A DNA stretch of 64,000 nt from Oceanobacillus kimchii X50 (GTDB lineage Bacteria > Bacillota > Bacilli > Bacillales > Amphibacillaceae). The stretch is from positions 3,000,592 through 3,064,591 of the forward strand of contig NZ_CM001792.1 of the NCBI RefSeq assembly GCF_000340475.1, in the 5' to 3' direction. The notes under the pieces are model-generated. The model did no database searches, was not told the DNA's origin, and was given only the letters and a program-made list of their open reading frames with translations. Numbering within the stretch: position 1 is the stretch's first letter; each line of letters begins with the position of its first letter. The position numbers and the translations under genes are program-made. Of this stretch, positions 35,554-44,365 are shown piece by piece.

Positions 35554-36579
35554 TTATCTATTTAAATCAAGAAAAATTTTACTACTTTTGACTTTACCTT
35601 CTACTAAGTCCATAAAGGATTGTTGTCCATCTTCCAAGCTCCTAACTTCTGTCCATCCTTTTGGCGTAATCTTTTCCTCTATTAATAACTGAACAGCATC
35701 TAGGAAATCTTGTCTTGAATAACAGAACGAACCAAGAACTGTAATTTCACTACGTATATAATGATTAATCGGAACAATCGTCTCATCAATTCCTAGACCA
35801 ACATTCATAATTACACCGCCTGGATTAACCACATTTGCAGATTGTGTACGTGTTGGTTGAAATCCTACTGCATCAATGACAACATCTATCCCCTTATAGC
35901 CTGTAATTTCATTTAATTTATCTTCAAAGTCATCTTTAGAATTATTTAAGGTGTCTTCGATCCCTACTTTTGTAAGCGTCTGTAGCCGGTCTTCATTAAT
36001 ATCCGCTACAATAACTTTATTTGCCCCAAGTTCCTTTGCTACAAATGCACTCAGTAACCCAATTGCTCCGGCTCCATACACCAAAATATTTGGCACCGTA
36101 TGCATACTGATTGCACGTCTTATTGCCCTGAATGTACATGCTAATGGTTCTGCTAAGGAAGCTGCAAAGGAATCAAGCTCTTCTGGAATCTCAACGATAG
36201 AACTTCCGGGAACTGCTACATATTCTGCAAATGCTCCTGAACGATGAATTCCGATGATTTCTCTATGTTCACACTGTGTTTCATTGCCACGAATACACTG
36301 TTTACAAGTTCCACAAGTTAATAGTGGATTAACGACTACTTTTGTTCCTTTTACAATCCCTGTAACAGATTCCCCTATATCCGCTACACGTCCACTAAAC
36401 TCATGCCCCATTACTAGCGGAGGTATACGCAAGCTGTTATGCCCTAGAAACCCTTCAATCTCTGATCCGCAAAGTCCCACTACATCTACTTTAACGAGTA
36501 CTTCATCTTGTTTGACTTCAGGTATTGGTCTTTCCTCGATATCCATTTCCTTTGGCCCGTTCCATGATAAAACTTTCAT
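35554..36579 (-). CDS. Zinc-type MDR dehydrogenase, probable 2-keto-3-deoxy-L-rhamnonate dehydrogenase
   Basis: A 341-residue zinc-containing medium-chain dehydrogenase. The catalytic zinc site is in VDVVGLCGSEIEGFLG and GHEFSGRV; the structural zinc Cys cluster is CGTCKQCIRGNETQC; the NAD site is YGAGAIGLLSAFVAKELG with ADINEDR after it. It lies between the FAH-type hydrolase and RhmD genes in a tight operon. In the diketo-hydrolase route the 4-hydroxyl of 2-keto-3-deoxy-L-rhamnonate is oxidised; in the known bacterial example that enzyme is an SDR, so use of an MDR enzyme here is inferred from context. ATG behind AAGGGGAG. Confidence 0.85.
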   Translation of the reverse strand: MKVLSWNGPKEMDIEERPIPEVKQDEVLVKVDVVGLCGSEIEGFLGHNSLRIPPLVMGHEFSGRVADIGESVTGIVKGTKVVVNPLLTCGTCKQCIRGNETQCEHREIIGIHRSGAFAEYVAVPGSSIVEIPEELDSFAASLAEPLACTFRAIRRAISMHTVPNILVYGAGAIGLLSAFVAKELGANKVIVADINEDRLQTLTKVGIEDTLNNSKDDFEDKLNEITGYKGIDVVIDAVGFQPTRTQSANVVNPGGVIMNVGLGIDETIVPINHYIRSEITVLGSFCYSRQDFLDAVQLLIEEKITPKGWTEVRSLEDGQQSFMDLVEGKVKSSKIFLDLNR

Positions 36580-36601
36580 TAAAATCTCCCCTTAGTTGTT
36601 A

Positions 36602-37504
36602 TTAATCTATCGTGTTTTCTAATACCCCTATGTTTTCTATCTCGATCGTGCATGTGTCACCAGACTTTAAGAATACTTGTGGATCTCGAAACACTCCAAC
36701 CCCATGAGGTGTTCCAGTTGCGATAATATCTCCTGGTTCAAATGTAAATCCTTTTGATAAGTAAGAAATGATGTAAGGAATGTCAAAAATTAAATTAGTT
36801 GTATTAGAATCTTGTAATTTCTCCCCATTAAGCTCCAATGTAATATCAAGCTGATGTGGATCTTCAATCTCATCCTTTGTAACAATCACAGGACCAATTG
36901 GCGCAAATGTATCGTAGGATTTTCCACGAACCCATTGTACATCTTCAAATTGAATGTCTCTTGCACTGACATCATTGATAATTGTGTAACCAAATACATA
37001 ATCAAGTGCTTCTTCTTCTGTAATATTTTTTCCTTTCTTTCCAATTACCACTGCTAGTTCTGCTTCATAGTCAACTTGCACAGATTCCTCTGGTAATTTA
37101 ATTGCATCATCAGGACCAATAATACAAGAAGCCCATTTGGAAAAAATCATTGGCTTTTTCGGTGGTTCTACATCTTGTTCAATACAATGATCCATATAAT
37201 TGTTCCCTACACAAACTAATTTTCCAGGACGGTTAACAGGAGCCAGAATCTTAACATCTTCCCATTTGTAGGTAACTCCGGATAACGAATCTATATTCTT
37301 CTCCGCCCATTGCCATACCAATATGATAGATTCCATAACTTCTTCGTTTTGAATAACTATAGAGTCTAAATCATACTCCATTAACAAACTTTCATCATTG
37401 GCTTGGTTAAACTGCTCAGTTAATTTTTGCAGATCATAAACTGTTTCTTTTTGTTGAATACCTACTTTTGCTTGTTCATTGTGTTGAAATGTGAGTAACC
37501 TCAT
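36602..37504 (-). CDS. Fumarylacetoacetate hydrolase-family protein, probable 2,4-diketo-3-deoxy-L-rhamnonate hydrolase
   Basis: A 300-residue FAH-superfamily hydrolase. After a small N-terminal domain come KLVCVGNNYMDHCIE, KPMIFSKWASCIIGPDD, the metal ligands in VDYEAELAVVIGKKG and GYTIINDVSARDIQ, SYDTFAPIGPVIV and the late ATGTPHGVGVF. These enzymes cleave C-C bonds of beta-diketo acids. In the L-rhamnonate operon the expected reaction gives pyruvate and L-lactate. First gene of the operon; ATG behind AGGGGTT. A cre-like box 44 bp upstream and IclR-type palindromes 100-130 bp upstream suggest how it is controlled. Confidence 0.87.
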   Translation of the reverse strand: MRLLTFQHNEQAKVGIQQKETVYDLQKLTEQFNQANDESLLMEYDLDSIVIQNEEVMESIILVWQWAEKNIDSLSGVTYKWEDVKILAPVNRPGKLVCVGNNYMDHCIEQDVEPPKKPMIFSKWASCIIGPDDAIKLPEESVQVDYEAELAVVIGKKGKNITEEEALDYVFGYTIINDVSARDIQFEDVQWVRGKSYDTFAPIGPVIVTKDEIEDPHQLDITLELNGEKLQDSNTTNLIFDIPYIISYLSKGFTFEPGDIIATGTPHGVGVFRDPQVFLKSGDTCTIEIENIGVLENTID

Positions 37505-37547
37505 ATCATAACCCCTTTTCTCAAATTTGAATTAATAGAACCTAAAC

Positions 37548-37561
37548 TGATAACGCTTCCA
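37548..37561 (-). promoter_or_regulatory. Candidate CcpA site (cre)
   Basis: On the minus strand TGGAAGCGTTATCA fits the cre consensus TGWAANCGNTNWCA with a single mismatch. Its position just upstream of the first operon gene is right for catabolite repression of a carbon-source operon. Confidence 0.6.
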
Positions 37562-37607
37562 TTAAGCTTTAAAAAAACATCAGTAATTTTTTACTTTGAT
37601 CAATCTT

Positions 37608-37633
37608 TTAGTTTAATATAATAAACTAAGTTT
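37608..37633. promoter_or_regulatory. Candidate IclR operator, operon side
   Basis: TTAGTTTA (37608-37615) and TAAACTAA (37622-37629) form a perfect inverted repeat, and AAACTAAGTTT at 37623-37633 is itself palindromic. The second motif recurs at 37817-37827. Confidence 0.5.
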
Positions 37634-37815
37634 TTATTGATAAACTAATTATAGGTCAACATTATTTTATTGTCAAACAATTCCCGCATTTATAATTGCA
37701 TTCTTAACTTAATTACAATTAGCAAAGTAGAATTCATCTGCAGAATAGACTGCTAATATTGAAAAATTGACACTTAAATGAATTCTATAATAGAATATAG
37801 CTAAGTTTTCTTTAT

Positions 37816-37828
37816 TAAACTAAGTTTA
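37816..37828. promoter_or_regulatory. Candidate IclR operator, regulator side
   Basis: TAAACTAAGTTTA is a palindrome around a central A, 34 bp before the iclR start, with the same AAACTAAGTTT core as the site at 37623-37633. It fits autoregulation. Confidence 0.5.
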
Positions 37829-37861
37829 TTATTTTAAAAGAATATGAGGGTGAATAAGAAA

Positions 37862-38644
37862 TTGACTAAAAAAAAGTATTGGGTACCAGCTCTTGAGAGA
37901 GCAAATACTGTTATTGAAGAAATTGCAAATTCCCCACATCAATTGAGATTAATCGATTTATCAAATCGTTTAGAAATAAACAAAAGCTCGATGTTTTCTT
38001 TATTACATACATTAGAAACATTGGGATGGGTAACAAAGGATAAAAGTGAAACATATGTATTGGGGTCTGTATTGGGATTCCTCGGAACAACCTATTTAAA
38101 CCAATTTAATATTTTGGAAACGTTCGCTAATGAAGCAAGAAAATCAATCGAACAAGTAGATGAGCATATCCAGCTGGGAAAATTAATTGGAAGTGATGTG
38201 TTTTACATTGGAAGAGAGGAAGGAAGCTCACCAGTACGACTAGTGACAGATCCTGGAACACGTTATCCTGCATACGCATCTGCAATAGGAAAAATTCAAT
38301 TATCCAAATTTAACTATGAAGAATTGAAAGCAGTATATCCGGAAGGCGAATTTGAAAGAAAAACCGAGTTTACTGTACGTAATGTAGATGAATTATGGAA
38401 ACAAATTGAACACGCTAAAAAGGATGGATTTGTAATAGAGGAACAAGAAGGAGCACAAGGATTTTATTGTGTTGCTGCACCAGTTTTTAACCAAAGTAAT
38501 GAAATAGAATATGGGGTCAGTTTTACTATGACTGAGCATAGCTGGAAAAACAAGAAAACATTAGCTACGGAAGAAATTATTAAGTTAGCGAATAAGTTAT
38601 CTGAGAATGGCGGGTCTTTTTCGGTTTCTCGTGGGGGGAACTAA
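37862..38644 (+). CDS. IclR-family transcriptional regulator
   Basis: A 260-residue IclR-type regulator: winged helix with PALERANTVIEEIANSPHQLRLIDLSNRLEINKSSMFSLLHTLETLGWV (residues 8-55) and the GAF-like effector domain (GSDVFYIGREEGSSPVRL..., RYPAYASAIGKIQLS, CVAAPVFNQSNEIEYGVSFTM). It is divergent from the rhamnonate operon and surely controls it, probably with a pathway sugar acid as ligand. I prefer the TTG at 37862-37864 because AGGGTGA lies nine bases upstream; the in-frame ATG at 37844 has no good binding site but would only add six residues. Confidence 0.9.
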   Translation: MTKKKYWVPALERANTVIEEIANSPHQLRLIDLSNRLEINKSSMFSLLHTLETLGWVTKDKSETYVLGSVLGFLGTTYLNQFNILETFANEARKSIEQVDEHIQLGKLIGSDVFYIGREEGSSPVRLVTDPGTRYPAYASAIGKIQLSKFNYEELKAVYPEGEFERKTEFTVRNVDELWKQIEHAKKDGFVIEEQEGAQGFYCVAAPVFNQSNEIEYGVSFTMTEHSWKNKKTLATEEIIKLANKLSENGGSFSVSRGGN

Positions 38645-38824
38645 TTCGTTTAATTGTGACTTTTTAATGAAGATAGTTGGCGAATGAAACATGGAATAAC
38701 TATATTTGGACAACAAAGTATTTCAAATTAACAAGTAAACATTGTGTCATCCTACTTAACGGTTACAATAGACTGAATTAGTCTTATATGTCTGATATAG
38801 GTGCTAAGTTCTAAACTTGATTAT

Positions 38825-38861
38825 AAATACTACGAGAGACAATTAAGCTCCCGTAGTATTA
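38825..38861 (-). terminator. Terminator of the YdcF-like gene
   Basis: AATACTACG (38826-38834) pairs with CGTAGTATT (38852-38860), extended by GAG/CTC. It is almost identical to the hairpin at 18201-18238 behind the pseudogene copy of this gene's 3' end. Confidence 0.75.
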
Positions 38862-38902
38862 CTCTTTATTACCCTTGTTAATCTAAACCTCAAAAAATTC
38901 CA

Positions 38903-40213
38903 TCACCATAATTCTTCTATTAAATATTCAGAGTTACGCTTTAGAAAATCATATGCATAATCAGAAATCAGCTCTTTATCTCGATGGTATTCCAAAAGAT
39001 TTTGAAAACCATTTAAGTGCTTCAACAATTTTTCCCTTTGCTCTGTTTCTTCATAACGTTTCAGCGCGGTAAGATGAACTTCCAACGACCTTGCTACATC
39101 TTTGGTAAATTCCCCGTCGTCCTGTAAGTTCTTCACTTGTTGTTGCATGCTATCCAAGGATGGCGCTTCAACACTAACATTTATATTTTTATCTATTGTT
39201 TTGCCGTTTTCTTCATAATGAATGGTTAGTTCTTGGTCGCCTATTATAGTTGAATCGAAACCTGTAATCTCTGAAAACTCGGTAACATCTCGTTTGTAAC
39301 CATTATCATATCTTGCATAAACGTTTACTTTTAATTTTTCATGTAAGATGTATTCTAAACCACCCTCAATCTCCAATTCCTCTAGTTGAGAAATTGGCAA
39401 GTCTGTAGATTGCTCTACCCCGGCTATTTGATACATTCCTCTTATTTTTAAAGAAAGTGGTTCTTCTGTTTTATCTTCTCGATACCAACCAGCATTACCC
39501 TCTCCCAAAAACTCAATGGGAGATTTTTGAAGTTCTTTAGCTTTTAGCTGAGACATGGTGTAATAGAATATACTGCTCCTCTTCAAGTGATATTGGCTGG
39601 TAATCATAGAAAATGAATCTATATCATCGTATTGATTGTACAAAATCTCAAAACTATTCGAGGCGTTTTCAACAGTATTTGAGCTTTCATTTTCTACAAT
39701 GATTCTGTCTTCAGAAAGACCATGATCCACTAACCAGTCATGCATTCGATCGCCTTCAGTCCAACCATTTTTCTCTACTCCTCCGGTTACTAGAACATAA
39801 GCATTAGGGTATTTTTCTGCACTATTTAGAGCAACTTCTAATCTACCAATTAATTCGTCTTCCATCTCACCATTACTATCTAAAGCAAATCCTAAGACAA
39901 CAAATACATGGCTATCATCTTCTGGCAATCCATCAGGAGCTACATTTAAATTTTCTTCCATTTCATTCTCAATCCAGTCCCACTGTTCAATGACTGAATT
40001 CCATATTTTATAATCTTCCGGAAATTCTTCTTCCATTAGATCGAGCGTTCTTAAAACGTCTGTACGTGCTTCTTCACCATAATAATATATTAATTCACTT
40101 ATTCGTTCATCCAGGCTTTTTTTTATGTTTTGAGTTTCTGCTGACACAGTTGAAAAAGATAGAAAACTGAAGATTAATAGTGTACTGATAAAAATCATAT
40201 AAATTCTTTTCAT
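38903..40213 (-). CDS. Secreted YdcF/DUF218-like protein with Ig-like and FIMAH-like domains
   Basis: A 436-residue exported protein. A signal peptide ending FSTVSAET is followed by a helical part, then a YdcF/SanA-type (DUF218) domain: HVFVVLGFALDSNGEMEDELIGRLEVALNSAEKYPNAYVLVTGG at about 100-145, and ENESSNTVENASNSFEILY with SMITSQYHLKRSSIFY. A bacterial Ig-like stretch (VTEFSEITGFDSTIIGDQELTIHYEENG) and a FIMAH-like domain (LTALKRYEE...KHLNGFQNLLEYHRDKELISDYAYDFL) end the protein. The DUF218 part may act in envelope metabolism; substrate unknown. ATG behind GAGGTG. A decayed 3' copy exists at 18254-18483. Confidence 0.85.
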   Translation of the reverse strand: MKRIYMIFISTLLIFSFLSFSTVSAETQNIKKSLDERISELIYYYGEEARTDVLRTLDLMEEEFPEDYKIWNSVIEQWDWIENEMEENLNVAPDGLPEDDSHVFVVLGFALDSNGEMEDELIGRLEVALNSAEKYPNAYVLVTGGVEKNGWTEGDRMHDWLVDHGLSEDRIIVENESSNTVENASNSFEILYNQYDDIDSFSMITSQYHLKRSSIFYYTMSQLKAKELQKSPIEFLGEGNAGWYREDKTEEPLSLKIRGMYQIAGVEQSTDLPISQLEELEIEGGLEYILHEKLKVNVYARYDNGYKRDVTEFSEITGFDSTIIGDQELTIHYEENGKTIDKNINVSVEAPSLDSMQQQVKNLQDDGEFTKDVARSLEVHLTALKRYEETEQREKLLKHLNGFQNLLEYHRDKELISDYAYDFLKRNSEYLIEELW

Positions 40214-40587
40214 TTATTACACCTCGCTTTGTTCTTTTTCAATTATTTTTCGCAACTTTAACCATCTTTCATCCTTTTAAAGATTTCATTAACGGCTAGT
40301 CCGTCTTTTACACCTCCCTTGGGATTTTATGCTGTTAGTTATGGAAAATATTCAAATAACAATATGAATTTACATTGCAAGAGAAAACATACCACTAGGG
40401 AGGGGTCAGTTGTTGTATACTATAAATCTAATCGATCCACTAGTGGTCCAATAATTTTATAAACAATAAAAATCTAAAGAAATTAAAATAATAAAAGCGA
40501 TTAAATAGATAATTAACCCTCTTGTATCATCCTTTCATATAAAAGAAAGAGAGATGAATTTTCATTCACCTCTCTAAATAAATGCAG
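40214..40587. other. Intergenic region between YdcF-like gene and exopolysaccharide locus
   Basis: It holds the end-of-locus terminator and the YdcF-like promoter area. A palindrome CCACTAGTGG at 40437-40446 and an ACCACTAG at 40391-40398 form an inverted repeat around a plus-strand TATACTATAAAT stretch. No gene is visible. Confidence 0.4.
40548..40575 (-). terminator. Terminator of the exopolysaccharide operon
   Basis: On the minus strand AGAGAGGTGAAT and ATTCATCTCTCT pair (one G-U) around a short loop and run into TTTCTTTT, 12 bp past the epimerase stop. Confidence 0.75.
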
Positions 40588-41610
40588 TTATACTTTCGCT
40601 TTAACACCATAATACTCCACATACCAATCAGTGAATAGTTGCAATCCTTCTTCAATAGAAGTCTGCGGTTTAAATCCTACAGCATCTTGTAATTGCTCTG
40701 TAGATGCATAGGTTACTGGTACATCACCTGCTTTGATAGGTTCAAAATGCTTTTCAAATTCTATTTTTTCACTAAGAGAATTGCTCAAACATTTCTCTAG
40801 TGTCTCGATAAATACCATTAATTTTTCCGGGTTACTATTCCCTATATTGTATACCTTATGTTGAACTTCACCTTCAGGGCTATAGGAAATCAATCGTTCA
40901 ATTCCCTCTACAATATCGTCGATGTAGGTGAAGTCACGATATAAGTCATTTTCAAAGTCTCCGTTGTTAAAGATATGAATAGGTTCTCCGTTAAATAACT
41001 TATTGGTAAAACCAAAGTAAGCCATATCTGGTCTACCCATTGGCCCATAGACTGTAAAAAACCGTAAGCCAGTTGCTGCGATACCATACAAATGACTGTA
41101 TGTATGGGCCATTAACTCATTTGATTTCTTCGTAGATGCATAAAGTGATACCGGATTATCCACAAAGTCCGTTTCTTCAAACGGCACTTTTTTATTAGCT
41201 CCATACACGGAACTTGATGATGCATAAATTAAGTGTTCTACAGAATGGTGACGACAAGCTTCTAATATGTTATAAAAACCAATCACATTACTTTGCATAT
41301 ATACATCTGGGTTCTCTATGGAATACCGAACACCAGCTTGTGCTGCTAAGTTCACTACAAAGGATGGCTTGTACTCTTCAAATATACGAAGTACCATTTC
41401 TTTATCTGAAATATCACCTTTAATAAACGTAAATTTATCGTAAGGTTGTAATAATTTTAGTCTCGTTTCTTTAAGGTTCACATCATAATAATCATTTACA
41501 TTATCTAATCCTACTACGTTGAATCCTTGATCTAATAGTCTTTTAGATAAATAATATCCGATAAATCCCGCTGCTCCAGTAATTAAATATACCTTGCTTT
41601 CTCTAGTCAA
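40588..41610 (-). CDS. NAD-dependent epimerase, probable UDP-glucuronate 4-epimerase
   Basis: Extended SDR of 340 residues. The NAD site is LITGAAGFIGYYLSKRL, and the catalytic set is SSSVYGANKKVPF and Tyr-x-x-x-Lys in YASTKKSNELMAH. HTYSHLYGIAATGLRFFTVYGPMGRPDMAYFGF is the pattern of the UDP-glucuronate 4-epimerase group (GAE/LpsL). With the UDP-glucose dehydrogenase gene just upstream it should supply UDP-galacturonate. I chose the TTG at 41608-41610, ten bases behind AAGGAG and overlapping the ugd stop; the frame continues upstream inside ugd without support. Confidence 0.9.
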   Translation of the reverse strand: MTRESKVYLITGAAGFIGYYLSKRLLDQGFNVVGLDNVNDYYDVNLKETRLKLLQPYDKFTFIKGDISDKEMVLRIFEEYKPSFVVNLAAQAGVRYSIENPDVYMQSNVIGFYNILEACRHHSVEHLIYASSSSVYGANKKVPFEETDFVDNPVSLYASTKKSNELMAHTYSHLYGIAATGLRFFTVYGPMGRPDMAYFGFTNKLFNGEPIHIFNNGDFENDLYRDFTYIDDIVEGIERLISYSPEGEVQHKVYNIGNSNPEKLMVFIETLEKCLSNSLSEKIEFEKHFEPIKAGDVPVTYASTEQLQDAVGFKPQTSIEEGLQLFTDWYVEYYGVKAKV

Positions 41611-42961
41611 CGATTTCCAACTCCTTTGCTTGTGTGTCAACAGTTGACGGTCTTCCAACTGAATAATACTCAACACCAGCTCTTACCATTTCACTGACTG
41701 GATGAATATTTCGTCCATCGTACACAAGCGGAGTTCGCATTAAGTCTGCAAATTTTTGTGGAGATACTTCTTTTATCTCTCCCCATTCTGTAAAGATAAA
41801 GCACACATTAGCGTCTTCTAGTGCATGTTCTGGATTAGAAACATACGTAATACTTCCAATTCCATGTTTTCCTTCTAGATGAACTTTAGCAAAATTTTCC
41901 GCTCCAACTGGGTCATATGCATATATGTTTGCTCCTTCAGACAACAACATTGGAATATTCTCTAATGAAGGTGCCTCACGCAAATCATCCGTACCTGGTT
42001 TGAATGTTAAGCCAAGCACTGCAACTTTTAGTCCACTAAATGTAATTAATCGTTTGCTTGCTTTGTTATAAAGCATTGTTTTTTGCCCTGTATTTACATC
42101 AATGGCTGCCTTCACTGTTTTTAAATCATAACCATTTTGACGAGCAATGTATTCAAGCGCTTTCGTATCTTTCGGGAAACAAGAACCACCATATCCTATT
42201 CCGGCATTTAAGAATTTACTCCCTATTCTGTCATCGAAGCTCATTCCTCTAGCAACATCCTGAACATCTGCCCCTACTAACTCACAAAGGTTCGCAATAT
42301 CATTCATATAGGAAATCTTTAATGCAAGAAAATCATTGGATGCATACTTAATCATCTCTGCTGATCTTCTATTTACCGAGACAATTGGAAGACCAAATGG
42401 CTCGTAAATATCTGTCAATATTTTCTCTGCCCATTCACTCTCAGTTCCAATCACAATACGATCTGCTTCCAATGTATCTTTCACAGCTGAACCTTGTGCA
42501 AGAAACTCTGGATTCGAAGCAATTTCTACGCGTACATCTTTAATAAGAAAATCTTTAATGAATTGTTCTACTTTATCATTCGTTCCTACTGGCACAGTAG
42601 ATTTAACCACTACTAAACAGTCATTCTCGATAGACTCTGCAACTTGTCTCGCAACAGTAGCTATGTATGATAGATTGGCAGAACCATCTTCTCTTTCAGG
42701 AGTCCCTACTCCAATGAAAACCGCTTCAGCACTCTTATAAGCAGATTGATAATCTGTAGTAAAATGCAAACGTCCAGCTTCTATGTTCTTTACCATTAAC
42801 TCTTCTAAACCTGTTTCATAGATTGGTGTTCTACCTTCTTGCATCATTTTAACTTTTTGTTCGTCAATATCTACACATGTTACGTTGTGCCCGTTCTCTG
42901 CCATGCATACGCCGGTTACTAGGCCGACGTAGCCTGTGCCGGCTACTGCTAGGTTTTTCAT
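41603..42961 (-). CDS. ugd: UDP-glucose 6-dehydrogenase
   Basis: A 452-residue enzyme oxidising UDP-glucose to UDP-glucuronate with two NAD. The N-terminal site is VAGTGYVGLVTGVCMAENGH; VKSTVPVGTNDKV, NPEFLAQGSAVKDTLEADRIVIG, ASNDFLALKISYMNDIANLCE and the catalytic Cys in GIGYGGSCFPKDTKAL complete the active site; GLTFKPGTDDLREAPS is in the C-terminal domain. It is of the TuaD type. ATG behind AAGGAGG. Its product feeds the epimerase encoded next and points to an acidic, uronate-containing polymer. Confidence 0.95.
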   Translation of the reverse strand: MKNLAVAGTGYVGLVTGVCMAENGHNVTCVDIDEQKVKMMQEGRTPIYETGLEELMVKNIEAGRLHFTTDYQSAYKSAEAVFIGVGTPEREDGSANLSYIATVARQVAESIENDCLVVVKSTVPVGTNDKVEQFIKDFLIKDVRVEIASNPEFLAQGSAVKDTLEADRIVIGTESEWAEKILTDIYEPFGLPIVSVNRRSAEMIKYASNDFLALKISYMNDIANLCELVGADVQDVARGMSFDDRIGSKFLNAGIGYGGSCFPKDTKALEYIARQNGYDLKTVKAAIDVNTGQKTMLYNKASKRLITFSGLKVAVLGLTFKPGTDDLREAPSLENIPMLLSEGANIYAYDPVGAENFAKVHLEGKHGIGSITYVSNPEHALEDANVCFIFTEWGEIKEVSPQKFADLMRTPLVYDGRNIHPVSEMVRAGVEYYSVGRPSTVDTQAKELEIVD

Positions 42962-43010
42962 AATTTTTCCTCCTTGGTATTGTTAACTAATAATTTATTA
43001 TCAAAATCAA

Positions 43011-44300
43011 CTACTTTATTATATTACTAGCATCAAACTTATTACTTATATATAGTGAAGTAATAATTATAATAATATTAAAAATGGAACCAGATAATGA
43101 ATATAAAGCAATAGCTATTGTGTCGTTCTTAAAAAAATAGAAACCACTTCCCAATGCTATTAAACCTGAAACCGTTTGTATTACAGTAATTTTAAAATGT
43201 AGAGGTTGGGCGTTTAATACAGGGAATGTTTTTATACAAGGCTCATTTATGAATCTAAAGAAACGCCATAACGCTAACCATCTAGCATACTCTCCTGCAA
43301 TTACCCATTCACTCCCGAATATAAAACTAAAAAGCCATGGACCAAATATTATAATTAGTCCATATGGTAAAACACCTATACATGATAGTGACAAAACTGC
43401 TTTCTTAATTAATTTATTTAGGTTTTCTTTTTTATGTGCAGCTTCATTGATTCTTGGATAAAACACATTTCCAACAGCATCACCGATGAAGGTAGATGGA
43501 ATTGTTAATACTGAGCGACACAGTGTATAGAACCCTGCTGATAAAGGGCTAAAGAAACTTGTTAACATAAAAACAGGTAAAGTTTGCGTAGTAGCATCAA
43601 TTAACTTTTGAGGAGCTCTCCAGATGGGAAAATCTTTATATTTTTTTGCTAGTGATTTCATTGACAATACTTCTTCTTCTTCATATTTCAACTCTGTTTT
43701 TCTACCGAATATACCCAGTAATAATCCTTTAATTCCATTTGTTAACACTGTAAAAATAACCAATACTGAAGCAAATGGATAAAAGACACCTACTCCTATT
43801 TTGCCAGATTCGATAATAAGAGTCTGATAAAAAGTTACTTTTGCATTTACTTTAAATTGTTTTTTTCTTATATACCATTGTTCAAATACCTGCATAAATG
43901 TAGTAAGTAAAACCACTAAAGGAATTAAAAATAAAAAATTTGAAATATTTTTTAAATTAAATATACTTATTATTTGTTTATTAAATATTAATAATATACT
44001 TAGAATGATAACTGCAATTACTAAAGAAAGAATAATGGATAATTTCATTAACTTCTTCGCATTTATATCATTCTTTGGTAGCACAATAGCAAATGGGTAT
44101 GTTAAAGCAGCTATAGGAATAATTATTTGGATAACACTTATAAAAACCCCCATTATCCCAAACGCTTCAGGACCATATAAACGAGTAATAATCGGTGAAA
44201 AGCCCATTTTTATAATTTGAGCTCCGATGGTTCCTGTTGCCATTATTACAACACTTTTTACAAAGGGCTTTTTTAGCAACATTATTATTTTGGTTTTCAT
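43011..44300 (-). CDS. Oligosaccharide flippase (Wzx-like)
   Basis: A 429-residue membrane protein of the MOP superfamily with about 12-14 hydrophobic helices. The N-terminal SVVIMATGTIGAQIIKMGFSPIITRLYGPEAFGIMGVFISV and RAPQKLIDATTQTLPVFMLTSFFSPLSAGFYTLCRSVLTIPSTFIGDAVGNVFYPR are typical of polysaccharide exporters. It should flip the lipid-linked repeat unit across the membrane. ATG at 44298-44300 behind AAAGG; an in-frame GTG three codons upstream is less well spaced. The gene begins the very AT-rich core of the locus. Confidence 0.9.
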   Translation of the reverse strand: MKTKIIMLLKKPFVKSVVIMATGTIGAQIIKMGFSPIITRLYGPEAFGIMGVFISVIQIIIPIAALTYPFAIVLPKNDINAKKLMKLSIILSLVIAVIILSILLIFNKQIISIFNLKNISNFLFLIPLVVLLTTFMQVFEQWYIRKKQFKVNAKVTFYQTLIIESGKIGVGVFYPFASVLVIFTVLTNGIKGLLLGIFGRKTELKYEEEEVLSMKSLAKKYKDFPIWRAPQKLIDATTQTLPVFMLTSFFSPLSAGFYTLCRSVLTIPSTFIGDAVGNVFYPRINEAAHKKENLNKLIKKAVLSLSCIGVLPYGLIIIFGPWLFSFIFGSEWVIAGEYARWLALWRFFRFINEPCIKTFPVLNAQPLHFKITVIQTVSGLIALGSGFYFFKNDTIAIALYSLSGSIFNIIIIITSLYISNKFDASNIIK

Positions 44301-44365
44301 TACCTGCACCTTTCTTTTCTACGTTTATGGTAGTAATACTTATTTGAGAGAATCAAAGTGTCTAA

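Larger units (their letters stand above)
37505..37861. promoter_or_regulatory. Divergent regulatory region, rhamnonate operon / iclR
   Basis: This 357-bp AT-rich region separates the operon from its divergent regulator. It contains the cre-like box and the AAACTAAGTTT palindromes listed separately, and no gene. Confidence 0.6.
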
